A DNA stretch of 64,000 bases from Hymenobacter artigasi (GCF_012275535.1 NZ_JAAVTK010000002.1:62001-126000), one strand, 5' to 3'; shown: positions 9,078 through 18,347, counted from the stretch's first letter. Program-made: numbers and translations. The notes: generated by a model from the sequence alone, not told the origin.

Positions 9078-10715
9078 ATGAAACAACTGCTTATTCTACT
9101 ACTACTTATATGCGCCAGTTTCGGCGCGCGCGCCCAATCCTCCGCCTGGACCTTCGCCCTGCCCGTGGCAGACCTGAACGGGGCCATGGCCGTGGCCACC
9201 GGTCCCGATGGCAACGTTTACCTCACCGGGCGCTTCACGGGCTCGCTGGATTTGGGCGGGACGGTGCTCAGCAGTTCCCAGCCGGGACCCTGCCTGTTTA
9301 TTGCCAAGGTGAGCCCCGCCGGGCAGGTACTGCGCGCAACCAAGCTGGAAGGGGCCACCGATGTGCTGCCCCGCGCTATTGCGGTGGACAAAAACGGCAA
9401 CAGCTACGTGACGGGCAGCTTTCTGGGCACGCTGAGCTACGCGGGCGGCAGCACGTCGTCGCAGCTGCAGAGCGCATCGGGTAGTGCCGTTTTCCTGCTC
9501 AAGTGCGGGGCCAATGGCCAGGTACGCTGGGTGCAGCAGGCCGATGGGCAGCAGAGCGACCAGTATGGCGGCAGCTACGGTACGGGCGTGGCCGTGGACC
9601 CTGCCGGCAACAGCTACATCTGCGGCCTGGTAAACGGCAGCCTGGTCCGGTTTGGGGCGCGAACCTTTGGGGCGCACCGGCGCGATGGCTTCGTGGCAAG
9701 CTACACCTCCCAGGGACAGATGCGCTGGGCACAGGTGCTCACGCATCGCAGCGCGACTACCGACTACTACCAGCCGGGCGACGTGGGGGCCGACGGGGCG
9801 GGCAGCTGCTACCTGCTGGGCCACAGCGCCGGGGGCTGGACGCTGGGCAGCACCGCGCTGGTTATCGCGGGCGAAGCCGATTACCTGGCGCGGTTCGATG
9901 CCGGCTCCGGCCGGCCGCGCTGGGCCAAAGCCATTCCCGGCAACGGCGCCAGGCAGGCGCTGGCCCTCGATAAGCTGGGCGACGTGTGCATCGGGGGCGG
10001 CTTCTCGGGCACGGTGGCCTTCGACGGCATCACCTTGACCAGCGACGGTGACGCCGATGGGTACGTGGCCCGCTACGACCCCACCGGCGACCTGGACTGG
10101 GTAACGGCCCTGGGCGGCCCCAACTACGACGTGGTAGGCGATATCGCCGTGGACCAGAAAACGCGCAAAGTCTTTGCTTCGGGCATGATGAATTACACTT
10201 CGGCGGGCACTAATCAGGCTTTTCTGGCCACCCTCAATGCCAACGGCCGGGTGAAGCACACCGAACGGGTGGGTGGTCCGGGCACCAGCTCCAGTGGCTC
10301 GCTGGCCCTGGATGATGATAACAACGTGTATTCGACGGGTATATTCACGGGCAGCTGCCATTTTGGAGCCCTGGAGCGCAACAGCACGGCTACCCAGGCC
10401 TATCTGGCGCGCTACGGCAGCCGCCAGCACGGCCGCAACGCAGGCAATGACGACAACGACGATTTCCATACGCCGGCCCTCAACCTGTTTCCCAATCCCG
10501 CCCAAAACCAGCTCACGCTGCGGCTCACGGACCCGGCCGGGGCCGGGCAAGCCACGCTCTACAACCACCTGGGCCGGCCCGTGGCCTCCCACGCCATTCA
10601 GCCCACTGCGGCTGATATTAGTTTCGACACCTCCGCCCTACCCGATGGCCTGTACGTGCTGCGGGTGGCCGCGCAGGGCAAAACCACCACCCAGATGGTG
10701 ACGGTGCAGCACTAG
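9078..10715 (+). CDS. Exported beta-propeller (SBBP-like) protein with T9SS sorting domain
   Basis: 545 residues from the ATG at 9078, which gives the signal peptide MKQLLILLLLICASFGARAQ; an in-frame start at 8994 would put 28 unsuitable residues before it. The body is a series of propeller-type repeats of the form DxxGNxYxTGxFxGxxxFG (for example DKNGNSYVTGSFLGTLSY, DPAGNSYICGLVNGSL). The last 75 residues form a type A sorting domain: LNLFPNPAQNQLTLRL, then LPDGLYVLRVAAQGKTTTQM. Such domains send proteins through the type IX secretion system to the cell surface. The role of the propeller is unknown. The upstream 170 bp is AT-rich and likely holds the promoter; a strong terminator follows. 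Confidence 0.85.
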   Translation: MKQLLILLLLICASFGARAQSSAWTFALPVADLNGAMAVATGPDGNVYLTGRFTGSLDLGGTVLSSSQPGPCLFIAKVSPAGQVLRATKLEGATDVLPRAIAVDKNGNSYVTGSFLGTLSYAGGSTSSQLQSASGSAVFLLKCGANGQVRWVQQADGQQSDQYGGSYGTGVAVDPAGNSYICGLVNGSLVRFGARTFGAHRRDGFVASYTSQGQMRWAQVLTHRSATTDYYQPGDVGADGAGSCYLLGHSAGGWTLGSTALVIAGEADYLARFDAGSGRPRWAKAIPGNGARQALALDKLGDVCIGGGFSGTVAFDGITLTSDGDADGYVARYDPTGDLDWVTALGGPNYDVVGDIAVDQKTRKVFASGMMNYTSAGTNQAFLATLNANGRVKHTERVGGPGTSSSGSLALDDDNNVYSTGIFTGSCHFGALERNSTATQAYLARYGSRQHGRNAGNDDNDDFHTPALNLFPNPAQNQLTLRLTDPAGAGQATLYNHLGRPVASHAIQPTAADISFDTSALPDGLYVLRVAAQGKTTTQMVTVQH

Positions 10716-10733
10716 CGCGGGGCCCAAACCGGC

Positions 10734-10768
10734 ACGCCCCGGCCCGCTACAGTAGCAGGCCGGGGCGT
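10734..10768. terminator. Terminator after the T9SS propeller gene
   Basis: An 11-bp perfect stem (ACGCCCCGGCC / GGCCGGGGCGT) with a 13-nt loop is followed by CCTCTTTTT. It lies 18 bp after the stop of the propeller gene. Confidence 0.8.
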
Positions 10769-10859
10769 CCTCTTTTTCCTGCGTGGCCATGCAACAGCTC
10801 AGCCAGCTTCTCGTTGGGCGGGTAGCCCTGCCGGCCTTGGTGCGCCGCTTGGTAGTTGG

Positions 10860-11582
10860 CTAGTCGCGCGAGCGGAAGGCAAATGGCACCGACATGGTGC
10901 GGGCCACGCGCACGGGCTTGCCGCCCACCAGGCCGGGCGTCCACCACGGCATGAGGCGGATTATGCGCAGGGCTTCTTCATCGAAGCCGTGGCCGCAGCC
11001 CTTGGCCACTTCCGCATCGACGATGCGGCCCTGCTGGTCCACCACAAAGCTCACGTACACCGTGCCCGACAGGCCTTGCTTGAGGGCTTCTTCGGGGAAA
11101 TGGGCCGTTTGGCGCACAAACGCATAGTAGGCCGACTCGCCGCCCGGATAGGCCGGCAGCACTTCCGAGAACTTAAGCACCGTGGCCGGGCTGGCAGCCT
11201 CGGCTTCTGCTTCGGCGGCTACGGGCACCGGGCCGGCGGGCGGGGCCACGGCTTTGGTGAGCGACTGCATTTTGACGGTCAGCGAGTTGCCGGCGGCTAC
11301 GGCCATGGTCTGGTCGCGGTAGCCCTGGCATTTGAACAGCAGGACGGATTTTGCGCTGGTGAGCGTGAGCAGAAAATCGCCGGCGGAATTGGTACTCGTG
11401 GCCTGGGGAGTGCCCTGCACCGCCACAAACACGCCCGGCAGCGGCATTCCGACCTCGTTGGTAACGCGGCCCGCCACGGCGGGAGCCGCCAGAACAGCAG
11501 GCAAGCCTGGGGTGGTTTTCGACGCAGACGATGGGCCAGCAACCAGCAATTGCGCAGCAACAAATAGTATAGAGAGCAGCAT
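10860..11582 (-). CDS. TonB-like protein with carboxypeptidase-regulatory-like domain
   Basis: 240 residues. Signal peptide or anchor at residues 1-22 (MLLSILFVAAQLLVAGPSSA). A CarboxypepD_reg-like beta-sandwich follows at about 35-110 (VAGRVTNEVGMPLPGVFVAV), then an Ala/Glu-rich linker. The TonB C-terminal domain is at about 145-238 (FPEEALKQGLSGTVYVSFVV, DEEALRIIRLMPWWTPG). TonB C-terminal domains contact TonB boxes of outer-membrane receptors; this combination is common in Bacteroidota, where many copies exist and few have been studied. No ExbB/ExbD genes are nearby. Convergent with the propeller gene. Confidence 0.85.
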   Translation of the reverse strand: MLLSILFVAAQLLVAGPSSASKTTPGLPAVLAAPAVAGRVTNEVGMPLPGVFVAVQGTPQATSTNSAGDFLLTLTSAKSVLLFKCQGYRDQTMAVAAGNSLTVKMQSLTKAVAPPAGPVPVAAEAEAEAASPATVLKFSEVLPAYPGGESAYYAFVRQTAHFPEEALKQGLSGTVYVSFVVDQQGRIVDAEVAKGCGHGFDEEALRIIRLMPWWTPGLVGGKPVRVARTMSVPFAFRSRD

Positions 11583-12020
11583 ATGGGCGGGATTTTGGTG
11601 AAATGAATTAATTAGTTACGAAGCAGGTACGTGTGGAAATCCAGTGTTTTGATAAGCCACAATCGTTTTCAGCAGGGAAAACCAATACGCAGGCGGAACA
11701 AAAATAAGTCTGGCTACATTAATTGATTTTTTCCGGGTATATATTCAATAATTCACAGAAAGCAAACGTTTGCTCGTCTTCCTTATTTCATACTATGAGA
11801 ATACCCTGGTAATGGTCAGCCGTTTGTTAGCAGCGTTTATATTTATGCAAATTAAACATAAATGATGCGCAAATCAAACCAATAGCTTTGCCGGCACACT
11901 ATTGCCTTTCAATAAATATTTATAATATCCACGGCAATCAAGCCATAATCAAAATTACATTATTCCAAGTATTATCTTAAAAGGTACTCTGGATTGATAA
12001 ATTGCGCAGGGTGTTGCGCA
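11583..12020. other. AT-rich intergenic region
   Basis: About 440 bp of much lower GC than the genes around it. It lies upstream of the TonB-like gene (minus) and downstream of the ankyrin gene (minus). I see no open reading frame, RNA gene or long repeat in it. It should contain the promoter of the TonB-like gene. Confidence 0.6.
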
Positions 12021-12070
12021 TACAAAGGCCCCGCCAACACGCTGGTGAGCGTGTTGGCGGGGCCTTTGTA
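12021..12070. terminator. Strong palindromic terminator after the ankyrin gene
   Basis: Perfect 23-bp arms at 12021-12043 and 12048-12070 with a 4-nt loop (GGTG). The outer part of the stem has AAAGG/CCTTT edges, so the hairpin could end transcription in either direction. It lies 42 bp downstream of the ankyrin gene stop. Confidence 0.85.
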
Positions 12071-12112
12071 TGTGGCTAGAAGCGCACTAACTACCAGAAA
12101 CTCGGCAGGAGG

Positions 12113-12616
12113 CTATTCCGCCGCCTGCTCTTCGCCGCCCAGCAGCGCCCAGGCTTGCTCGTTGCCCTGCTGGCCGGCTAAGTGCAGCGCGGTGAGGCCG
12201 CGCGCATCGGCAATGGTCCGGCTGGCACCGGCATCGAGGAGCAACTGCACCAGCTCGTTGCGGCCAAACATGGTGGCGAACATGAGGGCCGTGCCGCCGT
12301 TGCCGTTCTGGAGGTTGAGGTCGGCCCCGGCGGCAATGAGCCGCTGGGCAATGCCGGGGTATCCCTTGAAGCTGACGCCCATCAGTGCGGTGTTGCCGCT
12401 GGCGTCCTGAGCGTTGGGATTGGCCCCGGCATCGAGGAGAAAAGTGGTAGCGTCGGGATGGTTGTCGTAGGCCGCCAGAATGAGGGGGGTGAAGCCCTTG
12501 GGGTTGGCCGAGTCGATGGCGAGGCCGGTGGCCAGAAGGTCGCGCAGGGCGGGTACGTCGCCGCGGCGGGCGGCATCAAACAGGAGTTCCTGGGAACTGG
12601 CAGTGGTAATATCCAT
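12113..12616 (-). CDS. Ankyrin repeat protein
   Basis: 167 residues made almost wholly of ankyrin repeats, about four plus a capping unit: GFTPLILAAYDNHPD, GNTALMGVSFKGYP, GGTALMFATMFGRNELVQ and GLTALHLAGQQGNEQ, each followed by LLDAGA- or LIAAGAD-type turns. No signal peptide, so a cytoplasmic protein-protein interaction module. Its partner cannot be read from the context; the neighbours are a TonB-like gene and a J-domain membrane protein on the same strand. In other bacteria similar proteins are encoded beside catalase, but no catalase is here. Confidence 0.85.
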   Translation of the reverse strand: MDITTASSQELLFDAARRGDVPALRDLLATGLAIDSANPKGFTPLILAAYDNHPDATTFLLDAGANPNAQDASGNTALMGVSFKGYPGIAQRLIAAGADLNLQNGNGGTALMFATMFGRNELVQLLLDAGASRTIADARGLTALHLAGQQGNEQAWALLGGEEQAAE

Positions 12617-12742
12617 GAACAGAGGGAATCAATAAGGAATGGAACACAGAACGGGGCGTAGTGTTAGGCAGCCCCTGGCTCGTGCTTACGGATTACTTCG
12701 GTATTTGATATGCTGGGCAGGTTTGGCGACTGGCTTTCGGCC

Positions 12743-13492
12743 TCAGAAACAAAGCAGCATAACGAGCGTCAGGATGGTGAGCAGGGCCCCGACGGCGGCG
12801 GTATTCACGTAGGTTTCGGGCGAGTGGCCGGGCCAGGTGCCCACGGCGGCCACGGCGGCCAGCAGCAGCGGCAGCAGGAAAAAGGTCCCGTAGATGGTGC
12901 CGCCGTAGGGCCGGAAGGGAGCCGGGCCATCGGGCGACTCGGGTACGCTGATGCGCTGCACGATGCCTAATAGGGGCGTTTGCCATACCACGATGGCCTG
13001 GCCCATGCGCACCCGGTGGCCAATGGCGCTGGGCAGCCGGAAGCTGGTGTGCGCCGTGTGCACGCGGTAGGCCATCTCGGGGGCGGAAAGCGCGGCCGGC
13101 ACCGATACCGGGAAGCGGCTCTGCACGGTTTCGAGGGGGTATTGGCGCAGCGGCAGCGCCCAGTCGAAGCCCAGCAGCAGGCAGCAGGCCAGCAGCGCCA
13201 CATTCAGGCTGCGGGCTAGGCGGGCGTGGTGGTACCAGCGCGCCTCGGCGGCCGCGTAGTGGGGCGGCAGCACGGGCATATCGGGCTCCTGGGCCAGCAG
13301 CACATCGTAGGCCACGCGGCGGCGCGGGTGGCCCAGAATGCCGTAGCCGGCCTCTACCTCGGTGAGGCGGGCGCGCATGGCGGGGTCGGCGGCCAGCTGC
13401 CGGAGCCGGGTGCGCTGGCGCAGGTAGCCCTGCTCAATTTCCCGGGCCGTGGCCGAGGCCCCGACCCCCAAAACGTGGTAATAATTCTGCAT
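12743..13492 (-). CDS. J-domain membrane protein
   Basis: 249 residues. The N-terminal 65 or so form a J-domain-like unit (MQNYYHVLGVGASATAREIE, then VEAGYGILGHPRRRVAYDVL), but the HPD tripeptide expected after helix II is not present; the corresponding loop reads LAADPAMR. Three hydrophobic segments follow: about residues 95-115, 200-220 and 228-249 (the last ends at the C-terminus). The region between the first and second carries a proline-rich, probably extracytoplasmic part. Without HPD it probably cannot stimulate DnaK ATPase in the usual way, so it may be a scaffold. Function unknown. Confidence 0.75.
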   Translation of the reverse strand: MQNYYHVLGVGASATAREIEQGYLRQRTRLRQLAADPAMRARLTEVEAGYGILGHPRRRVAYDVLLAQEPDMPVLPPHYAAAEARWYHHARLARSLNVALLACCLLLGFDWALPLRQYPLETVQSRFPVSVPAALSAPEMAYRVHTAHTSFRLPSAIGHRVRMGQAIVVWQTPLLGIVQRISVPESPDGPAPFRPYGGTIYGTFFLLPLLLAAVAAVGTWPGHSPETYVNTAAVGALLTILTLVMLLCF

Positions 13493-13619
13493 AGACGAAG
13501 CGCGGCAATGCCCGAAAATACAGACGCGCAGCTATTTTCAAACGCGGCGGGGGCCAAGGCTATTGCACAGGGCCCGGGCGCCGGCCGCTTACCGGCGCCA
13601 GGCCCGTAATTAGCGGCCC

Positions 13620-14525
13620 ATGATGCCTGTGCCCGAAGTATCCCCTGTGCTGCTGCCGCTGCCCCCCACCCCCACCACCCCGCCCTGGAGCATGCTGGAG
13701 GCGGCCGTGGTGCGCGGCAAAACGCGGCTCATTGCCTGCAAAAATATCCAGCCGCTGAAGCTGCTGCAGCCCGCAGCGCCCGGCAGCTTTTGTCATGTGG
13801 TGCTGAGCAGCTACGGCGGCGGCCTGGTGGCGGGCGACGTTATCCGGCTGCGGGTGGCGGTGCAGGCCGGGGCGCAGCTGGTGCTGAGCACCCAGGCCAG
13901 CACCCGGGTTTTCCGCTCCATTGATGGGGCCGTGGCCGAGCAGCACACGGTGGGCGAAGTGGGCAACGACGCCCTGGCCGTGGTATTCCCCGACCCGGTG
14001 GTGCCGCAGGCCGGCAGCCGCTACCGCCAGACGCAGGCGTGGCAGCTGCAGCCCACGGCCCTGCTGCTGCTGGTCGACTGGTTCCACTCCGGCCGCATGG
14101 ACCAGGGTGAGCGGTTTGCCTACACCTCGCTGCACTCGGAGCTGCGGGTGCGGGTGGGCGGCCGGCTGGTGCTACTGGACATATTCGGCTTTCAGCCCGA
14201 GGAAAACATAGCCGCCTCGCCGGCCAACTTCGCCGGGTATCAGAGCTTCTTTTCGGTGTACCTAGTGGGCAACCCGGTGGATGCGCGCTTTCAGGTTTTG
14301 GCCGAGGTACTGGCGCGGCAGAAGATGCCGGGCGGCACGGGGCCGCACTTTCGGCTCAGCAGCCAGGAAGTGGTGGTGTCGGTGGCGCGGGCGCGGGAGA
14401 ATGTGTGGGTGCTGCGGGCCGCCGCGCACAGCCGCATGGCCTTGCAGCCGCTGTGTGAGGCCCTGCTGGCGGCCCTGGCCAGCGAGGATTTGCTGGGATA
14501 CAACCCGTTGGGACGGAAAATGTAG
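13620..14525 (+). CDS. ureD: Urease accessory protein UreD
   Basis: 301 residues. UreD signatures are visible: CHVVLSSYGGGLVAGDVIRL, STQASTRVFRS, QTQAWQLQPTALLLLVDWFH and GRMDQGERFAY. UreD is the scaffold that, with UreF and UreG, loads nickel into apo-urease. Two ATGs (13620 and 13623) are possible starts; both give the same mature protein. It is separated from the other urease genes by an outer-membrane barrel gene and a two-component system and is on the opposite strand, so its transcription must be independent. It is convergent with the barrel gene (28 bp between stops). Confidence 0.92.
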   Translation: MMPVPEVSPVLLPLPPTPTTPPWSMLEAAVVRGKTRLIACKNIQPLKLLQPAAPGSFCHVVLSSYGGGLVAGDVIRLRVAVQAGAQLVLSTQASTRVFRSIDGAVAEQHTVGEVGNDALAVVFPDPVVPQAGSRYRQTQAWQLQPTALLLLVDWFHSGRMDQGERFAYTSLHSELRVRVGGRLVLLDIFGFQPEENIAASPANFAGYQSFFSVYLVGNPVDARFQVLAEVLARQKMPGGTGPHFRLSSQEVVVSVARARENVWVLRAAAHSRMALQPLCEALLAALASEDLLGYNPLGRKM

Positions 14526-14553
14526 CGAGGACGCTGTGCGTCTGGGCTGCGCC

Positions 14554-16971
14554 CTAATTCCCTACGCGGCCTTCTTCTTCGGTGCTGCTGGCGGCGTGGC
14601 GGGCCTGGGTTTTGCCGCTGCCGATTTTGCAGCTGAAGGTCAGCGTCACGCGGCGGCTTTCCCACTGGTTGTTCCAGGTCTGGTTCACGTTGTTGTATTG
14701 GAGGGTGCTGCGGAAGCGGCTGGTGTTGAACACGTCGCTGACGCGCAGGCTGAAGCTGGCTTTTTCGGCCCAGATTTGCTTTTTCAGGCCCAGGTTTACC
14801 GAGCCGCTGGCTTTGGCCTGGTAGAGGCCCTGCACGGCGGGCGAGCTGTACTCGCCGCTCACCGTGAGCTTGTAGCTGCGGGGCAGCACGAAGGTGTGGC
14901 TGGAGCTGGCTTCCCAGCTGTAACTGGAGAGGCGCACAGGCTGGGCTTCGACCTGCGTGGCTACCTGCGTGTAGCTGCCGCTCAGCTGGTTATCCACGCC
15001 CCACCACTTCGTGATATCGGTGTGGCCGCCCGAGCTCAGGGTGAGGGTGCTGGTCTGGGCCAGGTTCTGCGGAGTGCCGGTCGATATCTTGGTCACGTCG
15101 TTCTGAGTCACCACTTCGTTCACCGAATTGGTTTCGCGCAGGTAGCTCAGGCTCAGGATTTGGAAGTCTTTGTGCAGGTAGTTGAACACGAACGACTGCG
15201 AGAGCGAGGGGGCCAGGAAAGGGTTGCCCTGCTGGGCGGTGTAGAAGTCGGAGTAGTTGAGGAAGGGGTTCAGGCTTTGGTAGTTGGGGCGGGTGATGCG
15301 GCGGCTGACGGAGGCGCTTACCTGGTCGGCCTCGGTGATTTTGTAGCTGGCGAAGGCGCTGGGAAACAGCTGGAAGTATTGGCGGTCAACCTGGTCGCCG
15401 GTGGTGGCCGAGTGGCCGCTGGTCTGGGTCAGCTCGCCGCGCAGGCCGGCTTTCAGCTCCAGCTTGCCGTAGCTAGTGTTCAGGCTCAGGTAGCCGGCCG
15501 AAATGTGCTCGTCGTACTGGAACTGGTTGGTGCGCAGTGCATCAAGCAGCCATTCGCTGCCGGCCAGCTTATCGAACTGAATGGCGCTGCGCGACGTCAC
15601 CCAGCTGGTTTTCAGGCCGGTTTCGGCGCGCCACTTGGTGCCGGCGAAGGGGTGCACATAGTCGATTTTGGCGGCCCGGATGGTGGTTTCGGACGAGGCC
15701 GCGCTGCGCAGCTGCTCGGCCGGGCGGCCCTCGTCGCTGCCGGCCGCAAACACCAGGTTGCGGAAGCTTTGGTTGCTGGCGCTGGCGTAGTGCACGTAGT
15801 CGAGGTCGGCGCTCAGCTCGCGGCCGGTGCTGTCGAGGGCGAAGCGGTAGTAGCCGTTCAGGGCCAGGTTGTTGTTGTTGCTGGTTTCGGGGTTGGTCAT
15901 CTGGCGGCGGCCGCCGGGGTTGCCGGCCGCGTCGGTGGTCACGGAGTTGCTGGTGCGCACGGCGTCGGTGGTATTGAGGCCACCGCGCAGCTGCAGGCCG
16001 ATGTTCTGGCGGGTGGTCAGGGCCACGTCGGCGCCGGTGGCGTAGGTGCCATCGTACATAAGCGGCCGCCACACGTTTTCCTGGTTGAAAAGGCTGTCGC
16101 GGATGGTGCGAACCATGGTCATGCGGTTGAAGGAGTTGTAGCGGCCACCGTTGAGGCGGGCGAAGAGGCGCACTTTGCCCACGTTGTAGGCCAGGTTGGC
16201 ACCGGCCCAGCTTTTCTCGTAGCGGCCCTGGCCCAGGTTCAGGTTGTAGGTGCCGCTCAGGCCGGGCCGCTGGTTGCGGCACAGCTTGATGTTGAGCACG
16301 CCGGCCGTGCCGGCGGCATCCATGGAAGCGGGCGGGTTGGGCATCATCTCAATCTGGCTGATGGCCGAGGCGGGCAGCGATTTCAAGTAGTTGCTCAGGG
16401 CCGCGCCGCTCATGTAGGTCAGCTTGCCGTCGATGAGCACGTTTACCCCGGTGCTGCCCCGGTACACAATGTTGTCGTCCTTGTCCAGCGTCACGCCGGG
16501 GGCTTTTTTCAGGATTTCGAGGGCCGTTTCGCCGGCCGTGTTCAGGCGCTCCACGTTCAGCACGGTACGGTCGGCGTGCAGCTCCAGCATGGGCGTGGTG
16601 CCGGTCACGGTTACTTCCTTTAGCGCCGTGGCGGCGGGGGCCAGCCGCAGCGCCGGCACCGCCACGGGCGCCGTGCCCACCACGAAAGCGGCGCTCCGGG
16701 CGCTGCGGTAGCTCATCAGCAGCGCCTTCACGCAGTAGCGGCCGGGCTTGATGCTATTGAAAGCGTAGCCGCCCTGCTCGGTAGTCGTCTGGGAGTTGGC
16801 AATGGCGGAATCAGGCAGCTGCACGAGCACGGCAGTGGCGAAAGCCAGCGGCTGGCCGGCGGCATCGAGAATGGAGCCGGTGGCGGTGGCCGACTGAGCA
16901 GCGGCGCGCTGGGCAAGCCCCGGCAGCACGAGCAGCAGTAGAAAAAGGCGGAGGCGGAGTAGCGTTTTCAT
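14554..16971 (-). CDS. Outer-membrane beta-barrel protein (TonB-receptor-like, OMP_b-brl_3 type)
   Basis: 805 residues from the ATG at 16971, chosen because it opens a good signal peptide (MKTLLRLRLFLLLLVLPGLA). A CarboxypepD_reg-like domain (about 28-105) precedes a plug-like domain (about 110-215: DRTVLNVERLNTAGETALEI, STGVNVLIDGKLTYMSG, MMPNPPASMDAAGTAGVLNI). The rest is a barrel of alternating aromatic strands to residue 805. Members of this family resemble TonB-dependent receptors without a clear TonB box; they may import peptides or metals, but the ligand is not known. It is divergent from the LytS/LytTR pair and shares its 211-bp promoter region, so this barrel is a plausible target of that system. 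Confidence 0.85.
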   Translation of the reverse strand: MKTLLRLRLFLLLLVLPGLAQRAAAQSATATGSILDAAGQPLAFATAVLVQLPDSAIANSQTTTEQGGYAFNSIKPGRYCVKALLMSYRSARSAAFVVGTAPVAVPALRLAPAATALKEVTVTGTTPMLELHADRTVLNVERLNTAGETALEILKKAPGVTLDKDDNIVYRGSTGVNVLIDGKLTYMSGAALSNYLKSLPASAISQIEMMPNPPASMDAAGTAGVLNIKLCRNQRPGLSGTYNLNLGQGRYEKSWAGANLAYNVGKVRLFARLNGGRYNSFNRMTMVRTIRDSLFNQENVWRPLMYDGTYATGADVALTTRQNIGLQLRGGLNTTDAVRTSNSVTTDAAGNPGGRRQMTNPETSNNNNLALNGYYRFALDSTGRELSADLDYVHYASASNQSFRNLVFAAGSDEGRPAEQLRSAASSETTIRAAKIDYVHPFAGTKWRAETGLKTSWVTSRSAIQFDKLAGSEWLLDALRTNQFQYDEHISAGYLSLNTSYGKLELKAGLRGELTQTSGHSATTGDQVDRQYFQLFPSAFASYKITEADQVSASVSRRITRPNYQSLNPFLNYSDFYTAQQGNPFLAPSLSQSFVFNYLHKDFQILSLSYLRETNSVNEVVTQNDVTKISTGTPQNLAQTSTLTLSSGGHTDITKWWGVDNQLSGSYTQVATQVEAQPVRLSSYSWEASSSHTFVLPRSYKLTVSGEYSSPAVQGLYQAKASGSVNLGLKKQIWAEKASFSLRVSDVFNTSRFRSTLQYNNVNQTWNNQWESRRVTLTFSCKIGSGKTQARHAASSTEEEGRVGN

Positions 16972-17039
16972 CACGAAAAAGGGGTTGGCTGAATGACGAA
17001 TCAAAGGTTAGCGCCCCCATTTTCAGGTCAAAAAATAGT

Positions 17040-17119
17040 ATGCCAACCCGCCAAAACCCGGTGCCAGCGCCCTTTTCGGGCCGTTCCCCGGTTGGCATCC
17101 CAAAACCGGGGGTTGGCAT
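17040..17119. promoter_or_regulatory. Candidate LytTR-type operator in the divergent promoter region
   Basis: GGTTGGCAT occurs twice as a direct repeat, at 17090-17098 and 17111-17119, 21 bp start to start (two helical turns, 12-bp spacer). The inverse ATGCCAACC lies at 17040-17048. LytTR-domain regulators such as AgrA bind 9-bp direct repeats with a 12-13 bp spacer. The region separates the barrel gene (minus) from the histidine kinase gene (plus). Assignment to the response regulator at 18388 is inference. Confidence 0.5.
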
Positions 17120-17182
17120 AAAAAAGGTGCGGGGCCCGGCCGGGAGCGGTAGTTTTGGCCACTCAATTATTCTCCCCTTCCT

Positions 17183-18208
17183 ATGGCTTCCCTCCTGACC
17201 AAATCCGCTCTTCGCTGGCACGTTCTGGGCTGGCTGCTGTATGGCGGCTACGAATTCCTGGGCGTATTTATGCATCATCAGGCGGGACTGCGCATCGGGC
17301 TTTGGCTCACGGCCTCGGTCCTGTTTATTCGCTTCGCGGAGTTCTACCTATGCTACCTGGTGGTGTATCCACGGTTGCTGCGCTCGGGCCGCGCCCCGCA
17401 GCTAGTGGCTACGCTGCTGGGTGTGCTGGCGCTCTACATCGGGGCGCGGGCGCTCATTGAGGAGGTGATTTATCCCGCCGTACTGGGCTTCCACAATTAC
17501 TCGCCCGACACGAAGGTGTGGTACTACATCTTCGATAATATGTTTTTTGGCAGCCCCATGATTGTCGTGAGCGCCGCTTTATGGGCTGGCAGTGCGGCCG
17601 TGCACCGCGAGCGCGAAAACCGCCAGCTGCGTGAAGAAAAGCGCGTAGCCGAAGTGGCCTTCCTCAAAACTCAAATCAACCCGCACTTCCTCTACAACAC
17701 CCTCAACATGCTCTTCAGCATGGCCTACCCCGTGGCCAAACCCGTGGCCAATGCCATCCTGAAACTATCGGAGCTGATGCGCTACATGCTGCTCGACACC
17801 CCCGACGGCCAGGTAGACCTCGAAAAAGAAATCGAGTACCTGCACAACTACCTGGACCTCTATCGCCTGCGCTTCCCCGACAGCTTCCATGTCGATTTCC
17901 AGGTGACCGGCGACCCAGCCGGCCGCCGCGTGGCCCCGCTCGTGCTCATCCCCTTCGTGGAAAATGCCATCAAGCACGGCGTGCTCGACGACCCCGAAAA
18001 CCCGGTGCACATTCGCCTGACTATTAAAGGCGAGGAGCTGCAGTTTGAAGTTCAGAACCACCGCAGCGATGCCAACAAGGACACCACCACCGGCATTGGC
18101 CTGCCCAACCTGCGCCGGCGGCTGGCGCTGCTGTACCCGCAGCGCCACGCGCTGCAGGTGGAGGAGCGCGGGGAGCAGTTCACAACGTCGTTGCGGCTGG
18201 TGGGGTAG
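17183..18208 (+). CDS. LytS-type sensor histidine kinase (His_kinase domain)
   Basis: 341 residues. Four hydrophobic membrane segments lie in the first 140 residues. A short coiled coil (RERENRQLREEKRVAEVAFL) leads into the phosphoacceptor box LKTQINPHFLYNTLNMLF, with the conserved His168. A HATPase region follows (LVLIPFVENAIKHG, GIGLPNLRRRLALLYP). The kinase should autophosphorylate in response to an unknown envelope signal and pass phosphate to the LytTR regulator 179 bp downstream. There is no extracytoplasmic sensor domain of any size, so sensing probably occurs within the membrane. A palindromic repeat separates the two genes. Confidence 0.92.
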   Translation: MASLLTKSALRWHVLGWLLYGGYEFLGVFMHHQAGLRIGLWLTASVLFIRFAEFYLCYLVVYPRLLRSGRAPQLVATLLGVLALYIGARALIEEVIYPAVLGFHNYSPDTKVWYYIFDNMFFGSPMIVVSAALWAGSAAVHRERENRQLREEKRVAEVAFLKTQINPHFLYNTLNMLFSMAYPVAKPVANAILKLSELMRYMLLDTPDGQVDLEKEIEYLHNYLDLYRLRFPDSFHVDFQVTGDPAGRRVAPLVLIPFVENAIKHGVLDDPENPVHIRLTIKGEELQFEVQNHRSDANKDTTTGIGLPNLRRRLALLYPQRHALQVEERGEQFTTSLRLVG

Positions 18209-18225
18209 CGGGTAGCCCTCCGCGT

Positions 18226-18347
18226 TCACCTCACCCCCGGCCCCTCTCCTTGGGGAGGGGGGAGCCTGGCGCTTTCAAAACAGTTTTCGTCGGGCGCATT
18301 TCCGGTTCCCCCTCTCCCCAAGGAGAGGGGGTCAGGGGGTGAGGTGA
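18226..18347. repeat. Palindromic repeat, family A (kinase-regulator gap)
   Basis: Begins TCACCTCACCCC and ends in its complement GGGGTGAGGTGA. The inner arms are CCTCTCCTTGGGGAGGGG and its near complement. It starts 17 bp after the kinase stop. Same family as 20775-20886, 23924-24046 and 52664-52770. Confidence 0.88.

Noticed and set aside
14281..16623. A 780-codon open frame on the plus strand opposite the outer-membrane barrel gene
   Set aside because: It is a GC-rich shadow frame, full of Ala, Gly, Val and His with no domain, while the minus-strand barrel has clear family features and a signal peptide.
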